A stretch of 64,000 nt of DNA. Source: Sulfitobacter guttiformis. Lineage in GTDB: Bacteria; Pseudomonadota; Alphaproteobacteria; Rhodobacterales; Rhodobacteraceae. Both the position numbers and the translations under genes were made by a program. Below are positions 27,915 through 37,130 of the stretch, piece by piece (position 1 is the first letter of the stretch; each line of letters starts with the position of its first letter). The stretch covers positions 992,001 to 1,056,000 of the forward strand of contig NZ_RAQK01000002.1 in NCBI RefSeq assembly GCF_003610455.1, in the 5' to 3' direction. The notes beneath the pieces were generated by a model. That model was not told the DNA's origin and did not search any database. It saw only the letters and a program-made list of their open reading frames with translations.

Positions 27915-28352
27915 ATGTTAGAACGCCTTTTTCCGCGCCGTGCGCCTTCGCCCAAACCCTTGCCTCAGCCCAATCCCCAGCTTGCTCTGGGGGCACTTTT
28001 GGTGCGTGTGGCGCTGGCCAACCGCCAGTATCTGGCCACAGAAGTCGCCCAGATCGACCGGATATTGAGCGCGACCTTTAATCTTAAACCGCTTGACGCG
28101 GCCAAGTTGCGGGCGGTCTGTGAAGCACTCGAACGTCACGCACCCGGCACAACCGAATTTGCACAAATCCTGCGCGACGAGGTTGATTATGCTGACCGCA
28201 AGGCGCTTGGAGATGCAATGTGGGCTGTTGCAATGGCAGATGGCCGACGCGACGACCGCGAAGAGACACAGCTTCTTGCAATAGAGACGGCCCTTGGCCT
28301 TACGGACGCCGATATCGCACAGGCACGCGAAAAAGCGCTCGGGAATTTGTAA
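27915..28352 (+). CDS. TerB-like family protein 1
   Basis: A 145-residue helical protein of the TerB/tellurite-resistance-like family. The start at 27915 aligns with its neighbour (LERLFPRR against FADFLKRL); ATG 27885 is an alternative with a weak GGA site. It has two helical halves with the family hallmark ALLVRVALANRQYLATEVAQIDRIL and WAVAMADGRRDDREETQLL, in which acidic residues could bind a divalent metal. No other ter genes are near, so tellurite resistance should not be assumed. Confidence 0.82.
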   Translation: MLERLFPRRAPSPKPLPQPNPQLALGALLVRVALANRQYLATEVAQIDRILSATFNLKPLDAAKLRAVCEALERHAPGTTEFAQILRDEVDYADRKALGDAMWAVAMADGRRDDREETQLLAIETALGLTDADIAQAREKALGNL

Positions 28353-28381
28353 ATTGCCCTAAACCCACTAGGTAAATATCC

Positions 28382-28816
28382 ATGTTTGCAGATTTCCTAA
28401 AACGGCTGACTGATCCAGCCCCCGCCCAACTGCCTGATAGCGATGCCCGTCTCGCGCTGACTGCATTACTTGTACGTGTTGCACGCTCTGACAATCACTA
28501 CAGTGAAGCCGAACGTGCGCGCATCCAGAATATCATCAGCAAGCGATACGACCTTGATACAGGTGCGCGCGACGCTCTACTTGCCGATGCAGAAGCTCTT
28601 GAGGCCGAAGCGCCAGATACTGTGCGCTTTACCCGCGCGATCAAAGACGCGGTGCCCTATGACGACCGCCTTGCGGTGGTCGAAGCACTCTGGAATGTCG
28701 TTCTTGCGGATGGCAGTCGCGCCAAGGAAGAAGATGCACTGCTGCGCCTTGTCGCTAATTTGTTGGGGATTACCGATATGGACAGTGCCCAAGCCCGCCA
28801 ACGGGCTGAGCAATAA
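28382..28816 (+). CDS. TerB-like family protein 2
   Basis: A 144-residue paralogue of the preceding gene, 30 bases downstream. It shares the order of motifs: ALLVRVARSDNHYSEAERARIQNI, then DDRLAVVEALWNVVLADGSRAKEEDALLRLVANLLGI (cited here as two adjoining parts). The two copies have diverged widely outside these motifs, so the duplication is old. They may form a heterodimer; that is inference. Confidence 0.86.
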   Translation: MFADFLKRLTDPAPAQLPDSDARLALTALLVRVARSDNHYSEAERARIQNIISKRYDLDTGARDALLADAEALEAEAPDTVRFTRAIKDAVPYDDRLAVVEALWNVVLADGSRAKEEDALLRLVANLLGITDMDSAQARQRAEQ

Positions 28817-28922
28817 ATCAGCAACTTACCTTAGGTGAATTTGAGCACCGGACCATTGCACATTGCAAACAAGGCGATTCTCGCGTCTTATCCCGTCTGC
28901 ACTTGTAACAGATGGCTTTGAC

Positions 28923-29699
28923 GTGACAGAAGACACACCCGTTATCGAAATTCGCGACCTCCACAAAGCCTATGGTGCTTTGGAGGTGCTTAAAGGCGTC
29001 AGTATCGCGGCGCCTAAGGGTCATGTGGTGTCTCTCATCGGCTCGTCCGGTTCCGGCAAATCGACACTGCTGCGGTGCTGTAATCTGCTGGAGGACAGCC
29101 AGCAGGGTGAAGTCCTTTTCAAAGGAGAGCCGGTGAGTTGGCGCGGCAAAACCCAGAACCGCCGTCCCGCCGACCCAAAGCAGGTGCTTCGGATCCGCAC
29201 AAATCTCAGCATGGTGTTCCAGCAGTTCAACCTCTGGGCACATATGACGATCTTGCAAAACGTGATGGAGGCACCTCTGACCGTGCTCGGCCGCGAGCGC
29301 GCGGAGGTCGAGGCAGCGGCCCGCGCCTACCTCGAGAAAGTCGGCATAGGCGACAAATGCGATGTATACCCCGCCCAGCTTTCTGGTGGCCAGCAACAGC
29401 GCGCTGCCATTGCGCGCGCTTTGTGCATGGAGCCGGAGGCCCTTCTGTTTGACGAGCCTACCAGCGCGCTCGACCCCGAGCTTGAGCAGGAAGTCATCAA
29501 GGTGATCAAGGATCTGGCCGCCGAGGGCCGCACCATGATGATCGTCACACACGACATGAAACTGGCCGCCGATGTATCGGACACAGTTGTGTTTTTGCAC
29601 AACGGCCTGATTGAGGAACAAGGGCCGCCTGAAACGTTGTTCAGTGCGCCCAAATCAGAGCGACTGCGCGGGTTCATCTCTGCAACCCACGCCGCATAA
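28923..29699 (+). CDS. Polar amino-acid ABC transporter ATP-binding protein
   Basis: A 258-residue HisP-type ATPase from GTG 28923, the codon that places the start right before the first strand ([14 protein letters not shown]); a TTG at 28863 is possible. Walker A is GSSGSGKST, the Q-loop VFQQFNLW, the signature [15 protein letters not shown] and Walker [14 protein letters not shown], followed by the switch His in VTHDM. It is the first gene of an importer with a binding protein and two permeases, whose later genes encode ligases and an oxidoreductase. It energises uptake of a cationic or opine-like nitrogen compound. Confidence 0.94.
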   Translation: MTEDTPVIEIRDLHKAYGALEVLKGVSIAAPKGHVVSLIGSSGSGKSTLLRCCNLLEDSQQGEVLFKGEPVSWRGKTQNRRPADPKQVLRIRTNLSMVFQQFNLWAHMTILQNVMEAPLTVLGRERAEVEAAARAYLEKVGIGDKCDVYPAQLSGGQQQRAAIARALCMEPEALLFDEPTSALDPELEQEVIKVIKDLAAEGRTMMIVTHDMKLAADVSDTVVFLHNGLIEEQGPPETLFSAPKSERLRGFISATHAA

Positions 29700-29730
29700 A
29701 CCGTAAACGGTAACACCAGGGAGATACCTA

Positions 29731-30462
29731 ATGAAAAAACTTATCCTCGCGACATCAGCACTGGCACTGACAGCTGGCATGGCAATGGCCGACGGCCACG
29801 CGAAAACCATCCGTCTGGGTACCGAAGGCGCATTCCCTCCCTACAACTTTCTCGACGATAAAGGTGAAGTCGCCGGCTTTGAGCGCGAAGTGGGCGATGA
29901 ACTGTGCGTGCGCGCAGAACTGACGTGTGAGTGGGTCACAAACGAGTGGGACAGCATTATTCCGAACCTCGTTTCCGGCAACTACGATGTAATCATCGCG
30001 GGCATGTCCATCACCGAAGAGCGCGACGAAGTCATCGACTTTTCCGATCCCTACACCCAGCCGGATCCATCTTCCTTTGTCTCAACCTCTGCTGATGTTG
30101 ATCTGAGCACCGCCATCATCGCCGCACAGACAGGCACAATTCAAGCGTCTCATGTTGCCTCCATGGCAGGTGCTACACTGGTTGAATTCGCCACGCCCGA
30201 GGAGACAGTGGCTGCTGTGAAAAATGGCGAGGCTGACGCAGTTCTGGCAGACAAAGCATTCCTGCTCCCCGTCTCCGAAGCAGATGCCGACCTCAGCCTC
30301 GTCGGAGACGACATCCTGCTCGGCGGTGGTATTGGCCTTGGCATCCGCGAAAGCGATGGCGATCTGCGCGAGAAGTTCAACGCTGCCATCCAGTCGATGA
30401 AAGACGACGGCACATTGAATGCGCTGATCGAAAAGCACCTTCCCGGCGCCGCCGCATTCTAA
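29731..30462 (+). CDS. Periplasmic substrate-binding protein, lysine/arginine/octopine type
   Basis: A 243-residue SBP_bac_3 protein. Residues 1-20 form the signal peptide ([19 protein letters not shown]). The mature protein has the ligand-site pattern [47 protein letters not shown] and the second-lobe GTIQASHVA. Asp/Glu residues in these loops fit a cationic ligand. A strong hairpin terminator follows, which likely makes this gene's mRNA more abundant than that of the permeases downstream. Confidence 0.94.
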   Translation: MKKLILATSALALTAGMAMADGHAKTIRLGTEGAFPPYNFLDDKGEVAGFEREVGDELCVRAELTCEWVTNEWDSIIPNLVSGNYDVIIAGMSITEERDEVIDFSDPYTQPDPSSFVSTSADVDLSTAIIAAQTGTIQASHVASMAGATLVEFATPEETVAAVKNGEADAVLADKAFLLPVSEADADLSLVGDDILLGGGIGLGIRESDGDLREKFNAAIQSMKDDGTLNALIEKHLPGAAAF

Positions 30463-30472
30463 ACCAACAAAC

Positions 30473-30512
30473 AAGGAGGGGCGCATCACCGTGCGCCCCT
30501 CCTTCATTTTTT
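30473..30512 (+). terminator. Terminator/attenuator between binding protein and permease genes
   Basis: Perfect 13-base arms AAGGAGGGGCGCA and TGCGCCCCTCCTT with a six-base loop, followed by CATTTTTT. It lies inside the transporter operon, a usual place for partial termination that raises binding-protein levels. Confidence 0.88.
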
Positions 30513-30646
30513 GATAAACTCAATTGCGCTCATAAAGTGAGCGCACCTGTTGTGAAACGAGCAAACCCATCTTTAGTTACTGCACCGATCCAGATCAAAT
30601 CGCCGGCCTGACATGGCTCAGCTGCTACCTGACCACAGGCAAGCAC

Positions 30647-31450
30647 ATGAACCTCTATTGGTCCGTTGTTACAGTAATGATCCTGCTGGTGATCACCGCG
30701 CCGCTGTCGCTACTGTTCGGTTTCGGCGGTGCCTCCGCTGCGCGCTCGCGCATCGCCCCCCTGCGCTGGATCGGTAAGTCCTACATTGCCATCGTTCGAG
30801 GCATCCCCGACATCGCCTTCTTTTTGTTCTTTGTGATCGCGCTGGATCAAGGCATTGAGTATCTGCGGCACAAGGTTATGTGCCCCGACTGGGACCAGCC
30901 GATCCGTCAGGGAAATGATTTTATCGTCTGTCAGGCTGCCAAAATGCCGTTGGGAAGTTCCCCCCAGTGGGTCCATGAGACATATGGATTCTCCATTGCG
31001 GTGCTCACATTTGCAATTGTTTTCGGTGCCTTTGCCGCCAATGTCCTGTTTGGCGCGATGCGCGCTGTACCCCGCGCGCAACTTGAAACTGCCGAGGCTT
31101 ACGGCATGTCACCAAGACAGATTTTCCGCCGGGTGTTGGTGCCGCAAATGTGGGTTTATGCCCTGCCGGGGCTCGGTAATTTGTGGATGGTTCTCGTGAA
31201 GGCCACACCACTTCTGTTTTTGTTGGGTGTCGAGGATATCGTGTACTGGGCACGCGAGCTTGGCGGCACCAAGACGCCCCGTTTTACCGACTACCCTCAT
31301 GGCGACTGGCGGATTTGGTACTTTTTGGCGCTTTTGCTATTTTATCTGGCGCTCACCGCAATTTCCGAGCGCCTGCTTGCGCGCGCAATGCAGCGCCTGA
31401 CAAAGGGTCAGGCCACGACGGGCGGCGAAGCGCAACGGAGGCTCGCATGA
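30647..31450 (+). CDS. ABC transporter permease 1 (HisQ/OccQ type)
   Basis: A 267-residue inner-membrane permease as counted from the first ATG. It has five to six membrane helices and the coupling loop EAYGMSPRQIFRRVLVPQMW that contacts the ATPase. An insertion with two cysteines (KVMCPDWDQP and FIVCQAAK) lies in a periplasmic loop. The frame upstream of this ATG stays open for 37 codons back to a TAA at 30533 and reads protein-like sequence (WLSCYLTTGKH), yet contains no ATG, GTG or TTG. The real start may therefore be a rare codon such as ATC 30569. Confidence 0.88.
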   Translation: MNLYWSVVTVMILLVITAPLSLLFGFGGASAARSRIAPLRWIGKSYIAIVRGIPDIAFFLFFVIALDQGIEYLRHKVMCPDWDQPIRQGNDFIVCQAAKMPLGSSPQWVHETYGFSIAVLTFAIVFGAFAANVLFGAMRAVPRAQLETAEAYGMSPRQIFRRVLVPQMWVYALPGLGNLWMVLVKATPLLFLLGVEDIVYWARELGGTKTPRFTDYPHGDWRIWYFLALLLFYLALTAISERLLARAMQRLTKGQATTGGEAQRRLA

Positions 31451-31500
31451 TCTTTCGATCCAGCAGTTCCCCCATGCCCGCACCGGAGCAGCAGGCATGA
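31447..31500 (+). CDS. Possible 17-residue coupling ORF
   Basis: ATG 31447 lies on the permease 1 stop (ATGA) and its own TGA overlaps the ATG of permease 2 (ATGAG). The product would be MIFRSSSSPMPAPEQQA. It looks like a translational bridge that carries ribosomes across the 46-base gap, rather than a functional peptide. No homology is known to me. Confidence 0.3.
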   Translation: MIFRSSSSPMPAPEQQA

Positions 31501-32303
31501 GCTGTATCCAGACAATTCAGGATTACGGTCTGCGCGCCATCGGCATCGGAGAGCGTCTGTTACCGCGTCAGGATTTTACCCTGTGCGAGCAATTTACACT
31601 GATCGGCTCTGGCATGATCTGGAATGTCTATTTCGGCCTGACCGCGCTGATTCTTGGGTTCTTCTTTGCCACCGCACTCGCTCTCGGAAAGGCGAGCCCA
31701 TGTGCGTGGCTGCGCAGACCGTCAAACTGGTTCGTCTTCATCTTCCGCGGCTCACCGCTGTTTATCCAGTTCTTCTTTGCCTATTTTTTGTTTCTCAGCC
31801 TTAAATCTGAATATGCGATGTTCGACGCGTTTACCTCTGCATGGCTTGGCGCTGTGATCGTGCTGTTTTGTAATACCTCCGCCTATTCCGCCGAAATTTT
31901 CTACGGCGCTCTCCAATCCATCCCAAAGGGGGATGTCGAGGCGGCAGATGCCTACGGCCTGTCCGGCTGGAGCCGTTTTCGCAGGGTGATCTGGCCAACC
32001 ATGATGCGGCTTGCCTGGCCCGCCTACACAAACGAGGCGATCTTTCTGTTTCACGCAACAACGCTCGTTTATATCTCAAGCTTTCCGGCATGGCAGCAGC
32101 GTGGTGACGCACTCTATTATGCCAGTTACTTTGCCGACAAAACCTTCAATCCGTTCATTCCCTACCCGATCCTTGCAGGCTATTTCGTATTGCTGACGCT
32201 GGTGATCATTTCTATCTACGGACTGATAAACCGCCGTCTTAACCGGCACCTGCCCGCCGAGCGGCGGCAAAAAATACGCTTGCGCCCTAATCTCATACGG
32301 TAG
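31497..32303 (+). CDS. ABC transporter permease 2 (HisM/OccM type)
   Basis: A 268-residue inner-membrane permease. Membrane helices include MIWNVYFGLTALILGFFFAT, VFIFRGSPLFIQFFFAYF and IPYPILAGYFVLLTLVIISI. The coupling loop is EAADAYGLSGWSRFRRVIWP. It completes a heterodimeric channel with permease 1. The C-terminal 20 residues are strongly basic. The next gene, a glutamine-synthetase-like ligase, starts 87 bases later on the same strand. Confidence 0.94.
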   Translation: MSCIQTIQDYGLRAIGIGERLLPRQDFTLCEQFTLIGSGMIWNVYFGLTALILGFFFATALALGKASPCAWLRRPSNWFVFIFRGSPLFIQFFFAYFLFLSLKSEYAMFDAFTSAWLGAVIVLFCNTSAYSAEIFYGALQSIPKGDVEAADAYGLSGWSRFRRVIWPTMMRLAWPAYTNEAIFLFHATTLVYISSFPAWQQRGDALYYASYFADKTFNPFIPYPILAGYFVLLTLVIISIYGLINRRLNRHLPAERRQKIRLRPNLIR

Positions 32304-32390
32304 TACGTCTGATTTGATCAAATTAATCTGTGGCGCTGGCCACGGCGGCCGGACGCACCGGTATTTGCCAGCGCACCAAACTGGTGACCT

Positions 32391-33725
32391 ATGCATAACT
32401 GGCTTCGAAAAAACCCATCCGTCCGCACAATCCGTGTGGCAGCTGCCGATCTTAACGGCGTGCCACGCGGTAAACGTATACCCACACGCTTTGCCGACAA
32501 GGTTGCGGTAGAGGGCACGCGTTTTCCGTTTTCCGTGCTTAATCTGGACATCTGGGGCGAAGACATTGATGACAGCCCGCTGGTATTTGACAGCGGTGAC
32601 CGTGACGGCGTTCTCAAACCTACCGAACGGGGCTTTATGCCGATGCCGTGGCTTGAAACGCCTTCCGCCCTCTTGCCCATCTGGATGTTTCACGAGGATG
32701 GCCGCCCCTATGAGGGCGATCCCCGCCATGCACTACGCGCTGTGCTGGACCGTTTCAAAGCACGAGGCCTGACCCCTGTCTGCGCTGTAGAGCTGGAGTT
32801 TTTCCTGATCGATGACAGTGGCCGCAAATTGCAGGTTCCTATCTCTGAACGGTCAGGTAAACGCCGCAAGGGCGCAGAGACGCTGAGCATTCGCGCCCTT
32901 GACCAGTTCGACCAATTTTTTACCGATCTGTATGACGCCTGCGAAGAAATGGATATTCCTGCCGACACGGCGATATCAGAAGCCGGCCTGGGCCAGTTCG
33001 AGATCAATATGATGCATTGCGATGATGCACTGCGCGCCGCCGATGATGCCTGGCTGTTCAAGATGCTGGTACGTGGCCTAGCACGGCGGCACGGATTTGC
33101 TGCCAGTTTTATGGCCAAGCCCTATGAGGATTACGCGGGCTCCGGTCTGCACACCCATTTTTCGGTGATTGATTCCGAGGGCAACAACGTCTTTGACAAC
33201 GGTGGGCCGGAAGGTACCGACATGATGCGCCACGCGGTTGCGGGCTGCCTTGAGGCGATGGCTGGATCGGCTCTCATTTTCGCGCCACACGCGAACAGTT
33301 TTGACCGGATGGTGCCGGGAAGCCATGCACCAACCGGCGTCAGTTGGGCCTATGAGAACCGCACATCTTCAATCCGTATACCCTCCGGTTCGCACAAGGC
33401 GCGGCGGATCGAGCATCGAGTATCGGGCGGAGACGTAAACCCTTATCTGATGCTGGCCGCGGTACTTGGCTCTGCGATCAACGGGATCGAAGACGGCAAG
33501 GAGCCGGCTGCTCCGATCACTGGAAACGCCTATGCCGCCGACCTGCCGCAAATTCCGCACACTTGGGAAACTGCCATCGACGCCTTCGAGATAGATGCCG
33601 CCGTTGCCCGTATTTTCACCCCCGAGCTGATCCAGAACCTTGTTCTGACAAAGCGCCAAGAGCTGCATTATATGAAAGAGCTGAGCCGCGCGGAACAGGT
33701 CGAAATCTATCTGGACACGGTGTAA
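32391..33725 (+). CDS. Glutamine-synthetase-like gamma-glutamyl ligase 1
   Basis: A 444-residue GS-superfamily protein close to PuuA/type III-like ligases that join glutamate to an amine. The short N-terminal beta-grasp part (VRTIRVAAADLNGVPRGKRI) is followed by the catalytic domain with metal ligands in CAVELEFFLID and SEAGLGQFEINMMH, the ATP/phosphate part HTHFSVID and the glutamate site ENRTSSIRIP. The adenylylation Tyr segment of true GlnA is absent, so ammonia assimilation is unlikely. It is followed three bases later by the amidotransferase gene. Confidence 0.9.
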   Translation: MHNWLRKNPSVRTIRVAAADLNGVPRGKRIPTRFADKVAVEGTRFPFSVLNLDIWGEDIDDSPLVFDSGDRDGVLKPTERGFMPMPWLETPSALLPIWMFHEDGRPYEGDPRHALRAVLDRFKARGLTPVCAVELEFFLIDDSGRKLQVPISERSGKRRKGAETLSIRALDQFDQFFTDLYDACEEMDIPADTAISEAGLGQFEINMMHCDDALRAADDAWLFKMLVRGLARRHGFAASFMAKPYEDYAGSGLHTHFSVIDSEGNNVFDNGGPEGTDMMRHAVAGCLEAMAGSALIFAPHANSFDRMVPGSHAPTGVSWAYENRTSSIRIPSGSHKARRIEHRVSGGDVNPYLMLAAVLGSAINGIEDGKEPAAPITGNAYAADLPQIPHTWETAIDAFEIDAAVARIFTPELIQNLVLTKRQELHYMKELSRAEQVEIYLDTV

Positions 33726-33728
33726 CAC

Positions 33729-34412
33729 ATGAAAATCGGTATCCTGCGCACAGGTCACTCGCCCGAAGAGATGATTGAAACCCTTGGTAATTATGACCAG
33801 ATGTTCGAGCGTCTGCTCGACGGGAATGATTTTGAATTTGAGACATTCTCGGTCGTTGACGGTATTTTTCCGGATAGCGCCGAAGCTGCGGACGGTTGGC
33901 TTATTACGGGGTCCAAACACGGTGCCTATGAGAATCACGCGTGGATCCCCCCGCTGGAGGATCTGATCCGCGATATCCATGCCACCGGCAAACCGATGAT
34001 AGGGGTCTGCTTTGGCCATCAGATCATCGCGCAAGCCATGGGTGGAAAGGTCGAGAAATTTAATGGCGGCTGGTCCGTGGGGCGCACCGAGTACGTTCTG
34101 GAGGGCAAGCCCGTCGCGCTGAACGCTTGGCATCAGGATCAGGTTGTTACCCTGCCCGAAACAGCGCGCGTTGTAGGCAGTTCTGATTTCTGCGCCAATG
34201 CAATGCTGGCTTACGGCGATACGATCTGGACCGTGCAGCCCCACCCCGAGTTTTCCGCTGAATTTATCGACGGGTTGATTAAGACACGCGGTGAGGGAGT
34301 TGTACCTGACAAGCAGCTCGTGGCAGCGACGACCACCCTGCCCCTGCCGACCGACAATGCAGATGTCGCCAACTACATGGCGCAATTTTTCAAGAAAAAA
34401 GCGAGATCATGA
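33729..34412 (+). CDS. Class I glutamine amidotransferase-like protein
   Basis: A 227-residue stand-alone GATase1 domain of the GuaA/GMP-synthase-like type. The nucleophile elbow is MIGVCFGHQIIAQAMGG and the His-Glu pair lies in VQPHPEFSAEF. It has no synthase domain. PuuD-type gamma-glutamyl hydrolases belong to a related superfamily, so it could release glutamate from a gamma-glutamylated intermediate; this is inferred from its place between two ligase genes. Its last four bases overlap the start of the second ligase (ATGA). Confidence 0.9.
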   Translation: MKIGILRTGHSPEEMIETLGNYDQMFERLLDGNDFEFETFSVVDGIFPDSAEAADGWLITGSKHGAYENHAWIPPLEDLIRDIHATGKPMIGVCFGHQIIAQAMGGKVEKFNGGWSVGRTEYVLEGKPVALNAWHQDQVVTLPETARVVGSSDFCANAMLAYGDTIWTVQPHPEFSAEFIDGLIKTRGEGVVPDKQLVAATTTLPLPTDNADVANYMAQFFKKKARS

Positions 34413-35770
34413 TGCAAGATTGGGAAGAGAAACTGCCCCCCGCAGCTGCCGCCTACCTCAAGGACCGGCGGCTGGACGAGGTAGAATGTATTATTCCTGA
34501 CTTGCCCGGTATTGCGCGTGGCAAGGCGGTTCCTGCCTCCAAATTCGCACGTCAGGATAGCTTTCATTTGCCTGACAGCATTTTTTACCAAACCATTACC
34601 GGTGAGTGGGGCGAGGCCGCAGGCGCGGATGGATTTATCGAGCGCGACATGATCCTGCGGCCCGATATGTCCACTGCGACTGCGGCACCGTGGACTGCCG
34701 ACTGGACCTTGCAAGTCATCCATGATGCCTATGACCGCGATGGTAACGAGGTACCGTTCAGCCCGCGCAATGTGCTGCGACGCGTTGTCGAATTGTACCG
34801 TGCCGAAGGGTGGGAACCTGTTGTCGCCCCGGAAATGGAGTTTTTCCTGACCGCGCGCAATCTGGACCCAGCACAGGAAATCAAACCGATGATGGGCCGC
34901 TCAGGGCGCCCTGCTGCTGCGCGGCAGGCCTATTCCATGACAGCCGTTGACGAATTTGGGCCCGTGATCGACGACATCTATGATTTCGCCGAAGCGCAAG
35001 GCTTCGAGATTGACGGGATCACGCAGGAAGGCGGCGCTGGCCAACTCGAAATCAATTTGTTGCACGGCGATCCGGTCAAGCTGGCCGATGAGGTGTTCTA
35101 CTTCAAGCGTCTGATCCGCGAGGCTGCGATGCGTCATGACTGTTATGCTACCTTTATGGCCAAACCAATCGCGGACGAACCGGGATCAGCGATGCACATC
35201 CATCATTCGGTGTTGGATACAAAAACAGGCAAAAACATCTTTTCCGATGCGGACGGCGGCGAGACAGAGCCGTTCATGCACTTCATCGCAGGGTTGCAGA
35301 ACCATATGCCGGCAGCCCTTGCTGTGATTGCACCTTACGTGAACAGCTATCGTCGCTATGTCAAAGATCACGCCGCGCCCATCAACCTTGAGTGGGGTCG
35401 TGACAACCGGACAACTGGCATCCGCGTACCGCTCTCCAGCCCTGCCGCGCGGCGGGTCGAGAACCGTCTGGCGGGGATGGATTGTAACCCTTACTTGGGC
35501 ATCGCGGCCTCGTTGGCATGTGGATATCTAGGCCTCAAGGAAGGCAAGATGCCCATGCCCGAATTCAAGGGCGACGCCTATGATGGCGATGGCGACATTC
35601 CCCGCACAATGGGCGAGGCACTTCACCTGTTCCGCGAGTCAACGGCATTGCACGAAGTGCTGGGTCCAGAATTTGTTCGCGTATACGCCATTGTTAAAGA
35701 GGCAGAATACGATGAGTTCTTGCAGGTTATCTCGCCTTGGGAGCGCGAGCACCTTCTACTCAACGTTTGA
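34409..35770 (+). CDS. Glutamine-synthetase-like gamma-glutamyl ligase 2
   Basis: A 453-residue second GS-superfamily enzyme, only distantly like the first. Visible are ECIIPDLPGIARGKAVPASKF, the metal-ligand strand VVAPEMEFFLTARN, EGGAGQLEINLLHGD, AMHIHHSVLD and the glutamate/ATP segment WGRDNRTTGIRVPLSS. It starts within the amidotransferase stop. Two different ligases in one operon suggest two amine substrates, or a heteromeric enzyme; sequence alone does not decide. Confidence 0.92.
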   Translation: MMQDWEEKLPPAAAAYLKDRRLDEVECIIPDLPGIARGKAVPASKFARQDSFHLPDSIFYQTITGEWGEAAGADGFIERDMILRPDMSTATAAPWTADWTLQVIHDAYDRDGNEVPFSPRNVLRRVVELYRAEGWEPVVAPEMEFFLTARNLDPAQEIKPMMGRSGRPAAARQAYSMTAVDEFGPVIDDIYDFAEAQGFEIDGITQEGGAGQLEINLLHGDPVKLADEVFYFKRLIREAAMRHDCYATFMAKPIADEPGSAMHIHHSVLDTKTGKNIFSDADGGETEPFMHFIAGLQNHMPAALAVIAPYVNSYRRYVKDHAAPINLEWGRDNRTTGIRVPLSSPAARRVENRLAGMDCNPYLGIAASLACGYLGLKEGKMPMPEFKGDAYDGDGDIPRTMGEALHLFRESTALHEVLGPEFVRVYAIVKEAEYDEFLQVISPWEREHLLLNV

Positions 35771-35779
35771 GGCGATGTG

Positions 35780-37084
35780 ATGAACCTGCTTTACGCCAAC
35801 GACAATCGCGGCAAATACCCACCGAGTTGGTACGCGGCAACGGCCACACCTCAACCGGCTTATGACACCCTGAAGGGCGCGCATAGGGCTGATGTGTGTG
35901 TGATTGGCGCTGGATATACCGGCCTGTCGGCAGCTCTTCATCTGGCTCAGGCGGGGCGCGATGTGATCCTGCTCGATGCGCAGCGCGTCGGGTTCGGTGC
36001 GTCGGGTCGTAACGGCGGACAACTCGGATCAGGCCAGCGGATGGAGCAGGACGACCTTGAGAAGCTCGTGGGCGAGCCGGAGGCAGCCAAACTTTGGGAG
36101 CTTGCGGAGGATGCCAAAAATCTGGTGAAATCACTCATTGTCGATCACCGCATAGATTGTCATTTAAAGCCTGGCGTAGCGTGGACCGCCTCCACTGCGG
36201 GCGATGTACGCCACCTGCACAAATACGCCGACCATCTAGCGCAGAAATACGGCTATGACCAGATCGAGACGCTGGATCATGTAACGCTTCAATCGGTTTG
36301 CCCTTCCCCGGATTACCGCGGCGGAATTCTGGATATGGGGGCGGCCCATCTGCATCCGTTGAATTTCGCGCTTGGGCTTGCGCGGGCTGCCGCTGCCGCT
36401 GGTGTGCGTATTTATGAACGCTCTGCCGTGCATCATATTGAAGAAGGGACGACATCCACGATACGTACTGATGCGGGTAATGTCGTGGCTGACCACGTCA
36501 TTCTCGCATGCAACGGCTATCTCGGAGGGTTAAACCATCGCGTGGCCGCCCGTGTGATGCCGATCAATAATTTCATCGCAGCGACCGAGCCGCTGGGTGA
36601 CAGGATCAACGACGTTCTGCCCCGCGATGTTGCCGTTGCCGACAGCCGCTTTGTCGTGAATTATTTCCGCCTAAGCAATGATGGCCGCCTGCTGTTCGGT
36701 GGCGGTGAAAGCTATGGCTACCGCTTTCCGGCGGATATTGGCGCAAAAGTTCGCAAGCCTATGTCGGTTATTTTTCCACATCTTAAAGATGTGAAGATTG
36801 ACTATGCTTGGGGCGGCACACTGGGGATAACGATGAAGCGCCTCCCCTACCTCACGCGGCCTGCCAAAAACATGTTATCTGCATCCGGTTATTCCGGTCA
36901 TGGCGTTGGCACCGCCACCCACGCAGGCCAGCTTATGGCGCGGGCCATCGTTGGCGACGCGGACGGCTTTGATACTTTAGCGGCCCTTCCCAGCACACCG
37001 TTTCCGGGCGGGCCCGCCATGCGATCGCCCCTGCTCGTCCTCGCAATGAGCTGGTACGGCCTGCGCGACAAATTGGGCCTTTAG
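35780..37084 (+). CDS. FAD-dependent amine oxidoreductase, PuuB/DadA-like
   Basis: A 434-residue flavoprotein starting at ATG 35780 (a GTG one codon earlier is possible). The FAD dinucleotide fold is VCVIGAGYTGLSAALHLAQ and the ribose-binding Glu/Asp follows in LLDAQRVGFGASGRNGGQLG. The DAO-type C-terminus is YAWGGTLGITMKRLP and GYSGHGVGTATHAGQ. PuuB oxidises gamma-glutamyl-putrescine, which fits the ligases upstream. It is the last gene of the run; the reaction on a specific amine is inferred. Confidence 0.92.
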   Translation: MNLLYANDNRGKYPPSWYAATATPQPAYDTLKGAHRADVCVIGAGYTGLSAALHLAQAGRDVILLDAQRVGFGASGRNGGQLGSGQRMEQDDLEKLVGEPEAAKLWELAEDAKNLVKSLIVDHRIDCHLKPGVAWTASTAGDVRHLHKYADHLAQKYGYDQIETLDHVTLQSVCPSPDYRGGILDMGAAHLHPLNFALGLARAAAAAGVRIYERSAVHHIEEGTTSTIRTDAGNVVADHVILACNGYLGGLNHRVAARVMPINNFIAATEPLGDRINDVLPRDVAVADSRFVVNYFRLSNDGRLLFGGGESYGYRFPADIGAKVRKPMSVIFPHLKDVKIDYAWGGTLGITMKRLPYLTRPAKNMLSASGYSGHGVGTATHAGQLMARAIVGDADGFDTLAALPSTPFPGGPAMRSPLLVLAMSWYGLRDKLGL

Positions 37085-37130
37085 CAGGGCAGGCTTTATC
37101 CCTCCGTAGCGCTTACACTAAAGACATAGA

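Noticed and set aside
27873-28816. Tellurite-resistance operon
   Set aside because: Only two TerB-like genes occur; no terA, terC, terD or other partners lie near, so resistance is not supported.
33369-34385. 338-codon open frame on the minus strand across the ligase and amidotransferase genes
   Set aside because: It spans two well-supported plus-strand genes and its product has no domain-like features.
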